From: Bacillota bacterium
GTDB lineage: Bacteria; Bacillota; Clostridia; Tissierellales; Peptoniphilaceae
DNA: 23,184 bases
Assembly (NCBI GenBank): GCA_023394045.1
Contig: JAEXBN010000050.1
Coordinates: 1 to 23,184, forward strand
Direction: 5' to 3'
Part shown: in pieces, positions 16,901-23,184 of the stretch
Position numbering within the stretch: the first letter of the stretch is position 1
Layout of the letters: the number at the start of each line of letters is the position of its first letter
Program-made: the position numbers and the translations under genes
The notes under the pieces: generated by a model
The model's input: the letters and a program-made list of their open reading frames with translations, nothing else
Database searches by the model: none
Told to the model about the DNA's origin: nothing

Positions 16901-16920
16901 ATCACTTATTAATCACTTAT
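16901..16920 (+). repeat. Direct repeat ATCACTTAT x2 upstream of fprA
   Basis: Two exact ATCACTTAT copies (16901-16909 and 16912-16920) are spaced 11 bp apart, close to one helical turn. They lie between the palindrome and the gene, a suitable place for a tandem regulator site in the leader or promoter. Confidence 0.45.
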
Positions 16921-16988
16921 CGAGCGGTTCAAAGCACTACTGTTGAACACATCGGATCGCGACTGAAGATCACATTGGAGGAAGAACG

Positions 16989-18242
16989 ATGGAAACATAC
17001 ACTGTCCCAATGAACGACTGGCTGACCTATGTCGGCGTCAACGACCGTCTCAAGGCGCTTTTTGAAAATCAATGGCCGATCCCCAATGGAGTGGCTTACA
17101 ATTCGTATGTGATTCGGGATGAAAAAAATGTATTGCTGGACTGTGTGGATATTCACCAGGCTGATGATTTTCTTCCGAAACTGAGCCAGGCGCTGGACGG
17201 CAGGAACCTGGATTACCTCATCATCAACCACATGGAACCTGACCATTCGTCGAGTATCCCGCTTATCCGTGCGCTCTATCCGGATGTCACATTGGTGGGA
17301 AACAAAAAAACCTTTGAATTTCTCGATCATTTTTACGGAGAATCGGCTCACGAAAAGCGGCTGACCGTGAAAGAGGGCGACGTCCTGTCCCTTGGCCAGC
17401 ATGAACTGAAATTCTACCAGACGCCGATGACCCATTGGCCGGAATCCATGGTCAGCTATGAAACGACCGAGGGCATCCTCTTTTCGCAGGATATTTTCGG
17501 CGGTTTCGGCGCGTTGGAAGGGGGCATCTTCGATGATGAAATTGGCGATCTGGATCACGTTTTTTCGGAAGCGTGCCGCTATTATGCCAATATTGTCGGC
17601 AAATATTCCCAGATGGCGAACCGCTCTCTGAACAAGCTGAGCAGCCTGGAGATCCAGATGATCTGCCCTGTGCACGGTCCCATCTGGCGCACGCATCTTC
17701 CCCAGATCCTGAAGCTCTATGAAAGCCTGACCGAACGGCGCTCCACCAACGGCGTCGTTGTCGCCTTCGGAACCATGTACGGCAACACGGAACGGATGGC
17801 GGATGCGCTGGCCCGCTATCTCACCGAGTCCGGCATTCAGAATGTCAAGCTCTTTGATCTGGCCAAAACGCACAATTCGATCATTTCGGCGGAGATCTGG
17901 AAATACCGCGGCTTCATCCTCTGCGCCCCGACCTACAATAATGCGCTTTTCCTTCCCATGAAGTATCTCTTGGACATCCTCGGCGAGAATAAAATGGCCA
18001 ATAAAACCATGGGAATCGTGGGTAACTATTCTTGGAGCGGCGGCGCCGTAAAGGAGATGAAAGCCTGGGCGGAAACGCAGCCCTTTGAGCTGCTTGAACC
18101 CGTCGTCGAAGTTCGCAGCGCTGCCAAAGAAGAGGATATGATCCAGCTGCGCGCCCTTGCAGCCGCGATGGCAGAGAACCTCAAAATCCATGCGGACGTC
18201 GATGCCGATTCCTATTTTTCCCCGGCGAAGGACGAATATTAA
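16989..18242 (+). CDS. fprA: A-type flavoprotein (flavodiiron oxygen/NO reductase)
   Basis: The 417-residue cytosolic protein reduces O2 to water or NO to N2O, protecting anaerobes and their Fe-S enzymes. The N-terminal metallo-beta-lactamase-like domain (1-250) has the full diiron set: HMEPDH (His81, Glu83, Asp85, His86), His149, Asp168 and His229 in CPVHGP. The C-terminal flavodoxin domain (from about 255) starts with the FMN loop FGTMYGNTERM and has APTYNNALF and GNYSWSGGAVK. Length is that of the basic class A form, with no rubredoxin or reductase extension. GGAGG lies seven bases before the ATG. It stands divergent to the Fe-S operon, which fits a role in protecting oxygen-sensitive clusters. 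Confidence 0.96.
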   Translation: METYTVPMNDWLTYVGVNDRLKALFENQWPIPNGVAYNSYVIRDEKNVLLDCVDIHQADDFLPKLSQALDGRNLDYLIINHMEPDHSSSIPLIRALYPDVTLVGNKKTFEFLDHFYGESAHEKRLTVKEGDVLSLGQHELKFYQTPMTHWPESMVSYETTEGILFSQDIFGGFGALEGGIFDDEIGDLDHVFSEACRYYANIVGKYSQMANRSLNKLSSLEIQMICPVHGPIWRTHLPQILKLYESLTERRSTNGVVVAFGTMYGNTERMADALARYLTESGIQNVKLFDLAKTHNSIISAEIWKYRGFILCAPTYNNALFLPMKYLLDILGENKMANKTMGIVGNYSWSGGAVKEMKAWAETQPFELLEPVVEVRSAAKEEDMIQLRALAAAMAENLKIHADVDADSYFSPAKDEY

Positions 18243-18264
18243 ACCTCGAAACATCCCCTAGCGC

Positions 18265-18302
18265 GGAAGCAAGAGCGCGGTGTCTGCTTCCATACACCGC
18301 GC
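18265..18302 (+). other. Structured leader between fprA and gpmI, possible pseudoknot
   Basis: Two stems interlock: GGAAGC (18265-18270) with GCTTCC (18286-18291), and GCGCGGTGT (18275-18283) with ACACCGCGC (18294-18302). The order 5'-5'-3'-3' is that of an H-type pseudoknot. A third helix GCGCGCC (18299-18305) with GGCGCGC (18339-18345) would compete with the second. T6 at 18315-18320 lies 12 nt downstream. It may be a terminator for fprA, an attenuator for gpmI, or chance in GC-rich DNA. Confidence 0.45.
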
Positions 18303-18393
18303 GCCAAGGCGAAATTTTTTCTGAACGAAACACGCGCCGGCGCGCAGGGGGCGCTCGGGCGAAACGCAGTTGACACAAAACGAAGGAGGACCA

Positions 18394-19998
18394 ATGAAAG
18401 ATAAAAAAGTCGTATTGATCGTCATGGATGGTGTCGGGATCAGCCCCGAGGGAAAAGAGAAGGGCGATGCCGTAAAAAACGCCAACACGCCAACGCTTGA
18501 TGCGCTGCGTGCCGAATATCCCTGGATGATGCTCCGCGCACATGGCGTCTCCGTCGGGCTTCCGTCGGATGATGATATGGGGAACTCCGAAGTCGGCCAT
18601 AACGCGCTCGGCTGCGGACAAATTTACGCGCAGGGTGCCAAGCTGGTCAATCAGTCCATTGCAGATCTGTCGCTCTTTAGCTCGTCCACTTGGCACGAAG
18701 CGGTCACGCACGCGCGCCTCTCAAACGGCGCGATGCATTTCATCGGGCTTCTGTCCGACGGCAATGTTCATTCGCATATTGACCACCTCAAAGCGCTGAT
18801 CGATCATGCCAAAATGGAGGGGGTGTCCCGCGTCTTCGTTCATGCGCTGCTGGATGGCCGCGATGTGCCGCCCACATCCGGCGAACAATATTTGCGTGAA
18901 ATGGAGAACTTTTTGACCGAGCGCAACGATGAAACCTTCCACGGCGCCATTGCCTCGGGCGGCGGACGCATGAAGGTCACCATGGATCGCTACAAAGCCG
19001 ACTGGGAAATGGTACGCGTCGGATGGGAGGCTCAAGTCCATGGAAAAACGGAGGATGGCCGTCTCTTCCCTTCGGCGATCGAGGCCTACCGCACCCTGAT
19101 TCAAGAAACTGGCGAAGTTGATCAAAACTTGCCCGCTTTTGTTGTGGGCGAAAACGGAAAGCCTGTCGGACCCATTCAGGACGGCGATAGCGTCATCTTC
19201 TTTAACTTCCGCGGCGACCGCGCGATTGAAGTCTCCATGGCTTTCGAAGACGATGACTTTCCCTATTTTGACCGCGGAGAGCGCCCTGATGTTTTTTATG
19301 CAGGGATGCTGGAATACGATGGAGATCTTCACATTCCTTCCCACTATCTGGTCAACCCGCCGCAAATCCAAAACACGCTGACGGAATTTCTCGTCTCCAA
19401 AGGGATCAACGAATATGCCTCCGCGGAAACTCAAAAGTTCGGTCATGTCACGTATTTCTGGAATGGTAATAACTCGGAAAAGGTCTCCGAGGAGCTCGAA
19501 ACCTGGCTTGAAATCCCTTCGGATCTTGTCCCCTTCGATCAGCGTCCATGGATGAAATCGGCGGAAGTCAGCGATCATCTCATTGAAGCCATTGAAAGTG
19601 AGCGTTTCGGCTTCCTGCGTGTCAATTATGCCAACGGCGATATGGTCGGTCATACCGGTGTGTTCCGCAGCGCCGAAGTCGCCATCGAAAGCGTCGATCT
19701 GGCGCTCTCGCGCGTGATCCCCGTCGCGCTTGAACATGGCTATACAGTCATCGTGACCGCCGATCACGGAAACTCGGATGATATGGTGCAAGTCAACAAA
19801 AAGACCGGGGCGGTGGAGCCAAAAACCTCGCACTCCCTCAATCCCGTTCCCTTCATTGTTGTCAGCCCGAACAAAGATGTCCAGCTGGACATGAGCCGCT
19901 CCAACGTCGCCGGTCTCGCCAACGTCGCGGCAACCGTCGTCGAATTGATGGGCTTCGATAAACCCGAATCTTGGGAACCGTCCGTGCTGAAGAAATAG
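18394..19998 (+). CDS. gpmI: 2,3-bisphosphoglycerate-independent phosphoglycerate mutase, plant-type
   Basis: The 534-residue enzyme interconverts 3- and 2-phosphoglycerate in glycolysis, using two metal ions and a phosphoserine intermediate. Visible motifs are IVMDGVGIS (metal Asp), DDDMGNSEVGHNALG (catalytic Ser), LLSDGNVHSH, HALLDGRDVPP, ASGGGRMKVTMDRY, FNFRGDRAIE, FGHVTYFWNG, NGDMVGHTG and TADHGNSDDM. Sequence details such as RAHGVSVGLPSDDDMGNSEVGH, AQGAKLVNQ and the NGKPVGPI segment resemble the plant/trypanosomatid subtype more than Bacillus GpmI of about 510 residues. The ATG at 18394 follows AAGGAGG; an upstream TTG at 18370 is in frame but lacks such a site. It follows fprA by 151 nt and ends at a strong terminator. 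Confidence 0.96.
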   Translation: MKDKKVVLIVMDGVGISPEGKEKGDAVKNANTPTLDALRAEYPWMMLRAHGVSVGLPSDDDMGNSEVGHNALGCGQIYAQGAKLVNQSIADLSLFSSSTWHEAVTHARLSNGAMHFIGLLSDGNVHSHIDHLKALIDHAKMEGVSRVFVHALLDGRDVPPTSGEQYLREMENFLTERNDETFHGAIASGGGRMKVTMDRYKADWEMVRVGWEAQVHGKTEDGRLFPSAIEAYRTLIQETGEVDQNLPAFVVGENGKPVGPIQDGDSVIFFNFRGDRAIEVSMAFEDDDFPYFDRGERPDVFYAGMLEYDGDLHIPSHYLVNPPQIQNTLTEFLVSKGINEYASAETQKFGHVTYFWNGNNSEKVSEELETWLEIPSDLVPFDQRPWMKSAEVSDHLIEAIESERFGFLRVNYANGDMVGHTGVFRSAEVAIESVDLALSRVIPVALEHGYTVIVTADHGNSDDMVQVNKKTGAVEPKTSHSLNPVPFIVVSPNKDVQLDMSRSNVAGLANVAATVVELMGFDKPESWEPSVLKK

Positions 19999-19999
19999 C

Positions 20000-20028
20000 C
20001 CCACCGAATGAGTCGCTCCGCCGGTGGG
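20000..20028 (+). other. Small hairpin after gpmI
   Basis: CCCACCG (20000-20006) pairs with CGGTGGG (20022-20028) across a 15-nt loop, two bases after the gpmI stop codon. There is no T-run, so it is more likely an mRNA end-protecting structure than a terminator. Confidence 0.4.
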
Positions 20029-20058
20029 CGGTGGCAGACTAATGGTGTTGGTGATTGG

Positions 20059-20098
20059 AAAATAGCGTGTGCGCAGCCTCCTGCGCACACGCTATTTT
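20059..20098 (+). terminator. Strong Rho-independent terminator after gpmI
   Basis: A perfect 18-bp stem, AAAATAGCGTGTGCGCAG with its complement, closes on a CCTC loop and ends in a T-run. With the A-run on the 5' side it can act in both directions. It separates gpmI from the repeat array and the mobile island beyond. Confidence 0.93.
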
Positions 20099-20158
20099 TA
20101 TGCTAAGCTTACTCGGGGTGACGAGGATGTCGGCTACGCTGAACGTACCAGCTGCCGC

Positions 20159-20563
20159 GTACATGTAAGAATGAAAATTGTTTATTCTACATGCACCTTC
20201 ACATGCGTCCGTACATGTAGCCTGACCATTCCTTTATTCTACATGTACATCATCTCTCCTTTCGTACATGTAGATTAGCTGTTTCTTTATCCTACATGCA
20301 CCTTCGCATGCGTCCGTACATGTAGCCTGACCATTTCTTCATCCTACATGCACCCCCGCTCTTCTTCCGTACATGTAGATTGTCCATTTCTTTATCCTAC
20401 ATGCACTTTGACGCGACTTGGTACATGTAAAAATAAAAACTCACTATTCTACATGCACCTTACCGCCTGTCGCGTACATGTAGAAATCAAAACCCGTCAT
20501 CCTACATGCACCCTGCCACGCCGTCGTACATGTAGAAATCAAAACTCGCCATTCTACATGCAC
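20159..20563. repeat. Array of 38-bp hairpin units (right array)
   Basis: Eight units start at 20159, 20211, 20264, 20316, 20369, 20421, 20474 and 20526. Each has left arm GTACATGTAG/A, an 18-nt loop and right arm CTACATGCAC (once CTACATGTAC). Spacers alternate 14 and 15 bp, giving the same 52/53 rhythm as the array at 1-445, and 14-bp spacers again hold CATGCG. Loops differ more here than in the left array: the last three are A-rich (AAATCAAAAC type), while earlier ones are TTTCTTTATC type. Orientation is the same as the left array. The array ends about 15 bp before the first bases that look like IS sequence. No coding role is apparent. Confidence 0.93.
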
Positions 20564-20655
20564 CCTGCTAATAGAATCCATATAATGGTGTAAAAACAAA
20601 GGCCAGGTTTTTCCTGTACAATGTAAGCGTCAACCAAACATGAGGAGAAAAAACC

Positions 20656-21357
20656 ATGGCTGGTATCGATCTTACACTGTCACAGGACGAAATTCTAGAG
20701 CTGATGCAAACGAATCGCCCCGAGGCGTTCAAAGAATTGTTCCAGAGAAGTTTAAACGCGTTGATTCAAGCGGAATCAGAAGAGAAGCTGCAAGCAAAAC
20801 CTTACGAACGGACTGAGGAACGAACCGATTCACGCAATGGCTCAAGAGAGCGAGTTCTGAATACACGCATTGGGAGCATTGTGTTAACCATTCCGAGACA
20901 CCTAGAGGTGCCTTTTCATTCCTTGGTCTTTGATCATGATCAACGCAATGAAGCGGCTCTTGTTTTAAGCATGTCCGAAATGGTGGTTTCCGGGGTCTCC
21001 ACAAGAAAAGTCTCCAAGGTCATGGAGAGTATTTGTGGAACAAGCTTTTCAAAATCCAGTGTTTCTAAGGCTTGCAAGGTATTAGATAGAGAAATCTCAG
21101 CATTTAGAAATCAGAAACTCGCGTGCAGATATCCTTTCGTTTTTGTGGATGCGACCTATTTTAGAGTACGTGAGGAGCGCAAAGTCGTTTCCAAAGCTCT
21201 AATGATCGCCATAGGGATGAATGAATTTGGAAAGCGTGAACTCATTGATTTTGAAGCCTATAGGAATGAATCGAACGAAACATGGAGTTGATTTCTTGAG
21301 CGACTGAAATAGCGGGGATTAAAAGGCGTTCAGATGATCACCTCCGATGCACATAAT
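20656..21357 (+). pseudogene. IS256-family (mutator-type) transposase, decayed and truncated
   Basis: The frame shows the N-terminal half of an IS256-type DDE transposase: NGSRERVLNTRIGSIVL, VPFHSLVFDHDQR, VSTRKVSKVMESICG, the first catalytic Asp in FVFVDATYFRVRE, and the second in MITSDAHN (at 21346). Two in-frame stops interrupt it, TGA at 21289 and TAG at 21313 (consistent with a mutated CAG), and the same frame continues through both. After SDAHN the family resemblance ends, so the last third with the catalytic Glu is missing and the protein cannot be active. The start has GAGGAG upstream. The probable left end of the element lies at about 20575-20600; no right terminal repeat is seen. 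Confidence 0.88.
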
Positions 21358-21543
21358 ATGATGCGTAAATACTCTCTGCTCGATGATTTCGGTCAAAAAA
21401 CGATAGCTGCCGTTTTGCGCATGGAGTTCGCCCGCTGCCAGAAGCAAGGGACACTGAAAAGCGGGAAAAGCGTGTCCGTTTCCGTGAAAGTGAGAGATTT
21501 GCCGGATGAACTGCTTACTGCGAATACAGTGGAGGGTGAATAA
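21358..21543 (+). pseudogene. C-terminal fragment of an unrecognised gene, fused to the IS remnant
   Basis: The open frame continues from the transposase remnant for about 61 codons (MMRKYSLLDDFGQ to TANTVEGE) that do not look like IS256. The end RDLPDELLTANTVEGE stops in TAATG, overlapping the dinD start, as expected for a gene that once stood before dinD in an operon and lost its 5' part when the IS arrived or was deleted. I do not recognise the family. Confidence 0.5.
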
Positions 21544-22409
21544 TGGATAAGAGAAGAGTCAGTCAAATCAAAGAGCAATTTGACCTTGTGATACATAGCG
21601 ACCAGGAGGCACATATTGAATTTTGGTATGCGCGTGACCTCATGCCGCTTCTCGGTTATGAACGATGGGAGAACTTTGATAAGGCAATCGGACGCGCTAT
21701 CGAATCCTGCAAGACCAGTGGAATAGAGGTTTCAGACCATTTTCGTGAGGTCACGAAAATGGTCCGGTTGGGAAGTGGCTCTCAACGGAAAATTAAGGAT
21801 TACATGCTTACTCGTTATGCCTGTTATTTGATTGCCCAGAACGGAGATCCGAAAAAAGAAGAAATTGCCTTTGCACAAAGCTATTTTGCCGTTCAGACTC
21901 GAAAGCAGGAGCTGATTGAAGAACGCATTTCTCTTATTGAGCGCACAGAAGCCAGAGGCAGGCTGCGGGAATCCGAAAAACGGCTTTCACAGAATATTTA
22001 TGAGCGTGGCGTGGATGACGCTGGGTTCGGACGCATTCGTTCGAAGGGTGACCGGGCGCTGTTTGGCGGTTACACGACGCAAAAAATGAAGGAACGACTT
22101 GGGGTGAAAGACAATCGCCCACTGGCTGATTTCCTGCCGACGCTCTCTATTGCTGCAAAAAACCTTGCGGCAGAAATGACCAACTACAATGTTGAGGAAA
22201 AGGACCTTCAAGGCGAACGGGCCATTACCGGAGAACATGTGCAAAACAATCGCTCCGTGCGAGATATGCTTGGACAGCGAGGCATCCAACCGGAGAATTT
22301 GCCCGCTGCAGAAGACATTAAAAAACTGGAGCGGCGTGTCAAATCGCAGGAAAAGAAACTGGCTGCACAGTCCGGAAAGTTCCCTTGCGAAAGCGAGGAG
22401 GATAAATAA
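21543..22409 (+). CDS. dinD: DinD-like DNA damage-inducible protein D
   Basis: The 288-residue protein resembles E. coli DinD, an SOS-induced protein reported to affect RecA filaments. Matching stretches are WYARDLMPLLGYERWENF, KTSGIEVSDHF, LTRYACYLIAQNGDP, AQSYFAVQTRKQEL, EKRLSQN, FGGYTTQKMKERLGV and RGIQPENLPAAEDI. The C-terminus is a charged helix (KKLERRVKSQEKKL). Length matches the family, so it looks intact. The start overlaps the preceding stop (TAATG) with GGAGGG upstream, and its own stop overlaps the next start in the same way (TAATG). No LexA-type site is visible nearby. Such dinD genes are often found among restriction-modification genes, as here. Base use is more AT-rich than the suf block, suggesting transfer. 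Confidence 0.88.
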   Translation: MDKRRVSQIKEQFDLVIHSDQEAHIEFWYARDLMPLLGYERWENFDKAIGRAIESCKTSGIEVSDHFREVTKMVRLGSGSQRKIKDYMLTRYACYLIAQNGDPKKEEIAFAQSYFAVQTRKQELIEERISLIERTEARGRLRESEKRLSQNIYERGVDDAGFGRIRSKGDRALFGGYTTQKMKERLGVKDNRPLADFLPTLSIAAKNLAAEMTNYNVEEKDLQGERAITGEHVQNNRSVRDMLGQRGIQPENLPAAEDIKKLERRVKSQEKKLAAQSGKFPCESEEDK

Positions 22410-22909
22410 TGGCTAATAAACTGGAACTGACGTGGTATGGCAAGGACGAGCCGATTCGGGTCGAGCCGCGCCTGCTGATTGAAAATGCGGAACTCTCCAA
22501 CACCGCCGCCGATTCGGAGACGCAGAATATGCTGATCCATGGGGATAATCTGTTGGCGTTGAAAGCGCTGGAGAGCAAATTTGCCGGGCAAGTAAAGTGT
22601 ATCTATATTGATCCCTGTTGCGGTTCTGGCGGGATGTTTGTACAGAGTGCAGAGTTCATCAAGCGGCATAAAGGCAATAAGAAAGACATCACAATTTACG
22701 GTCAGGAGTCCAACGACAAGACTTACAAACTGGCCAGAATGAACCTTGCGATTCGTGGGCTGAACTGCGACTTGGGCGATATGGATGCTTCTACTTTTAC
22801 TTCGGACAAGCATCCAAATCTTCGTGCGGATTTCATCCTTGCCAATGAGGCTGTTATTTGTGGACTAACACCAGAAAAAGCCCGTAATTTCAAGGAATTT
22901 GCGGCATAA
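22409..22909 (+). CDS. Chimeric methyltransferase remnant (type III Mod start joined to type I HsdM fragment)
   Basis: The 166-residue ORF has an intact start (AGGAGG, TAATG overlap with dinD) but is a patchwork. Residues 1 to about 69 (MANKLELTWYGKDEP... MLIHGDNLLALKALE... CIYIDP) look like the N-terminus of a type III-like site-specific DNA methyltransferase, which would normally continue into DPPYNTG. Instead the frame switches at the shared Asp-Pro to DPCCGSGGMFVQSAEF, YGQESNDKTYKLARMNLAIRG and RADFILAN, the SAM-binding region of HsdM. It then breaks just where HsdM has NPPF, reading NEAVICGL, and ends in an unrecognised LTPEKARNFKEFAA. Neither methyltransferase catalytic motif is complete, so no activity is expected. 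It is a deletion scar in a restriction-modification locus. Confidence 0.8.
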   Translation: MANKLELTWYGKDEPIRVEPRLLIENAELSNTAADSETQNMLIHGDNLLALKALESKFAGQVKCIYIDPCCGSGGMFVQSAEFIKRHKGNKKDITIYGQESNDKTYKLARMNLAIRGLNCDLGDMDASTFTSDKHPNLRADFILANEAVICGLTPEKARNFKEFAA

Positions 22910-22961
22910 GCCGTTGCATTTGGGCAGTGCCGAAACTGAATAGCTGATGTTATACTGGGAG

Positions 22962-22989
22962 TAAGCGATGGACGCTTAGCCCATTTTTT
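22962..22989 (+). terminator. Likely terminator after the chimeric methyltransferase ORF
   Basis: TAAGCG (22962-22967) pairs with CGCTTA (22973-22978) across a 5-nt loop, followed after GCCCA by T6. The stem is short, but its position 53 nt after the stop codon fits. Confidence 0.55.
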
Positions 22990-23018
22990 ATTGCCAGAAT
23001 TGAATATGAACACGCCTT

Positions 23019-23078
23019 GCGCGTCTGTCTCTCCCTCCGGGGAGAATACCTTTTTGGCTGGACAAACGCGCTTTTTTT
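23019..23078 (+). terminator. Terminator or attenuator-like hairpin before the last gene
   Basis: GCGCGT-TGTC (23019-23029, one mismatch) pairs with GACA-ACGCGC (23061-23071) around an inner CTCC/GGAG hairpin, and T7 (23072-23078) follows directly. It lies 28 nt before the next start codon, so it may end upstream transcripts or act as an attenuator in that gene's leader. Confidence 0.6.
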
Positions 23079-23105
23079 GTACCCATTTTCAGGAGGATGA
23101 ATGCC

Positions 23106-23184
23106 ATGACAGATTACTGTGAGAACGGCAAGCCGAAGGACTGCCGGTATTGCTATTACTACGGCAGACACGGCTGTATGCTGA
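23106..23184 (+). CDS. Small cysteine-rich protein, partial (runs off the window)
   Basis: The frame opens with MTDYCENGKPKDCRYCYYYG and continues RHGCML to the window end, 26 residues so far. Cysteines at 5, 13, 16 and 24 suggest a small zinc-binding fold. AGGAGG lies nine bases before the ATG at 23106; an in-frame ATG at 23097 directly touches the ribosome-binding site and is less likely. Similar small Cys-rich proteins occur in mobile elements of Firmicutes, from memory and without a search. Function unknown. Confidence 0.6.
   Translation, partial: MTDYCENGKPKDCRYCYYYGRHGCML

Larger units (their letters stand above)
16546..16988. other. Divergent intergenic region between the activase operon and fprA
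   Basis: There is no gene in 443 nt. A minus-strand TATAAT (16732-16727) could be the -10 box of the operon, though no good -35 is seen. A plus-strand TTCACG-17bp-TATAAT (16585-16613) could serve fprA with a long leader. The word repeats, the palindrome and the direct repeat are listed separately. The region is AT-rich and well placed for shared redox or iron control, but no known operator is recognised. Confidence 0.5.

Noticed and set aside
16929..18254. 441-codon minus-strand ORF opposite fprA
   Set aside because: The plus strand encodes a complete flavodiiron protein with all metal ligands; the antisense frame has no motif.
18370..18375. TTGACA as a -35 box or TTG as the gpmI start
   Set aside because: A matching -10 box would fall inside the gene, and the ATG at 18394 has a better-placed AAGGAGG.
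18721..20088. 455-codon minus-strand ORF opposite gpmI
   Set aside because: Antisense shadow of gpmI; it also runs across the gpmI terminator stem.
1..20563. CRISPR arrays
   Set aside because: Spacing is regular, but the intervals (14-15 bp) are far too short for CRISPR spacers, they recur in alternating types, the repeats vary, and no cas gene is present.
20069..20593. Short ORFs across the right hairpin array
   Set aside because: They only translate the repeat units (YMHL-type peptides) and lack ribosome-binding sites.

Overview
The window looks like chromosome from a mid-GC anaerobic Bacillota (Firmicutes), probably Clostridia- or Erysipelotrichia-like. This is inferred from strong GGAGG ribosome-binding sites, a SufU-type scaffold, a long-form HPF, a diiron A-type flavoprotein and a giant 2-hydroxyacyl-CoA dehydratase activase-type protein. 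I cannot name the species from sequence alone.

Layout: (1) Positions 1-445 hold an array of 38-bp hairpin units, followed by a small predicted PD-(D/E)XK nuclease-like gene. (2) From 1792 to 16545 everything reads on the minus strand: hpf with its own promoter, a gene-free stretch with a DnaA-box cluster, then a tightly packed run transcribed from 16545 down to 2988: activase/dehydratase fusion, fni, mrp, tkt, sufC, sufB, sufD, sufS, sufU. It closes with a strong terminator at 2855-2901. Most junctions overlap or are under 25 nt. The run therefore looks like one iron-sulfur-centred operon: Suf makes clusters, an Mrp-type ATPase would normally carry them, and the activase/dehydratase consumes them. 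(3) A 443-nt divergent region precedes plus-strand fprA (oxygen/NO detoxifying flavodiiron protein) and gpmI (plant-type phosphoglycerate mutase), closed by a perfect 18-bp terminator stem. (4) Positions 20159-20563 hold a second array of the same hairpins, in the same orientation. (5) From about 20575 to the end is an island of debris: a decayed IS256-family transposase, the tail of an unknown gene, an intact dinD, a chimeric methyltransferase ORF joining a type III Mod start to a type I HsdM fragment, and the start of a small Cys-rich protein.

The most unusual signal is the pair of hairpin arrays. In each, eight complete units (10-bp stem, 18-nt loop, 10-bp stem) start at intervals of exactly 52,53,52,53,52,53,52 bp. 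The mean of 52.5 bp is five turns of B-DNA, so every palindrome lies on the same helical face. The arrays bracket about 19.7 kb of otherwise core genes. Other points worth attention are a cysteine-free Mrp protein inside the Fe-S operon, a His-rich SufU, the Mod/HsdM chimera, and a DnaA-box cluster far from any dnaA gene.
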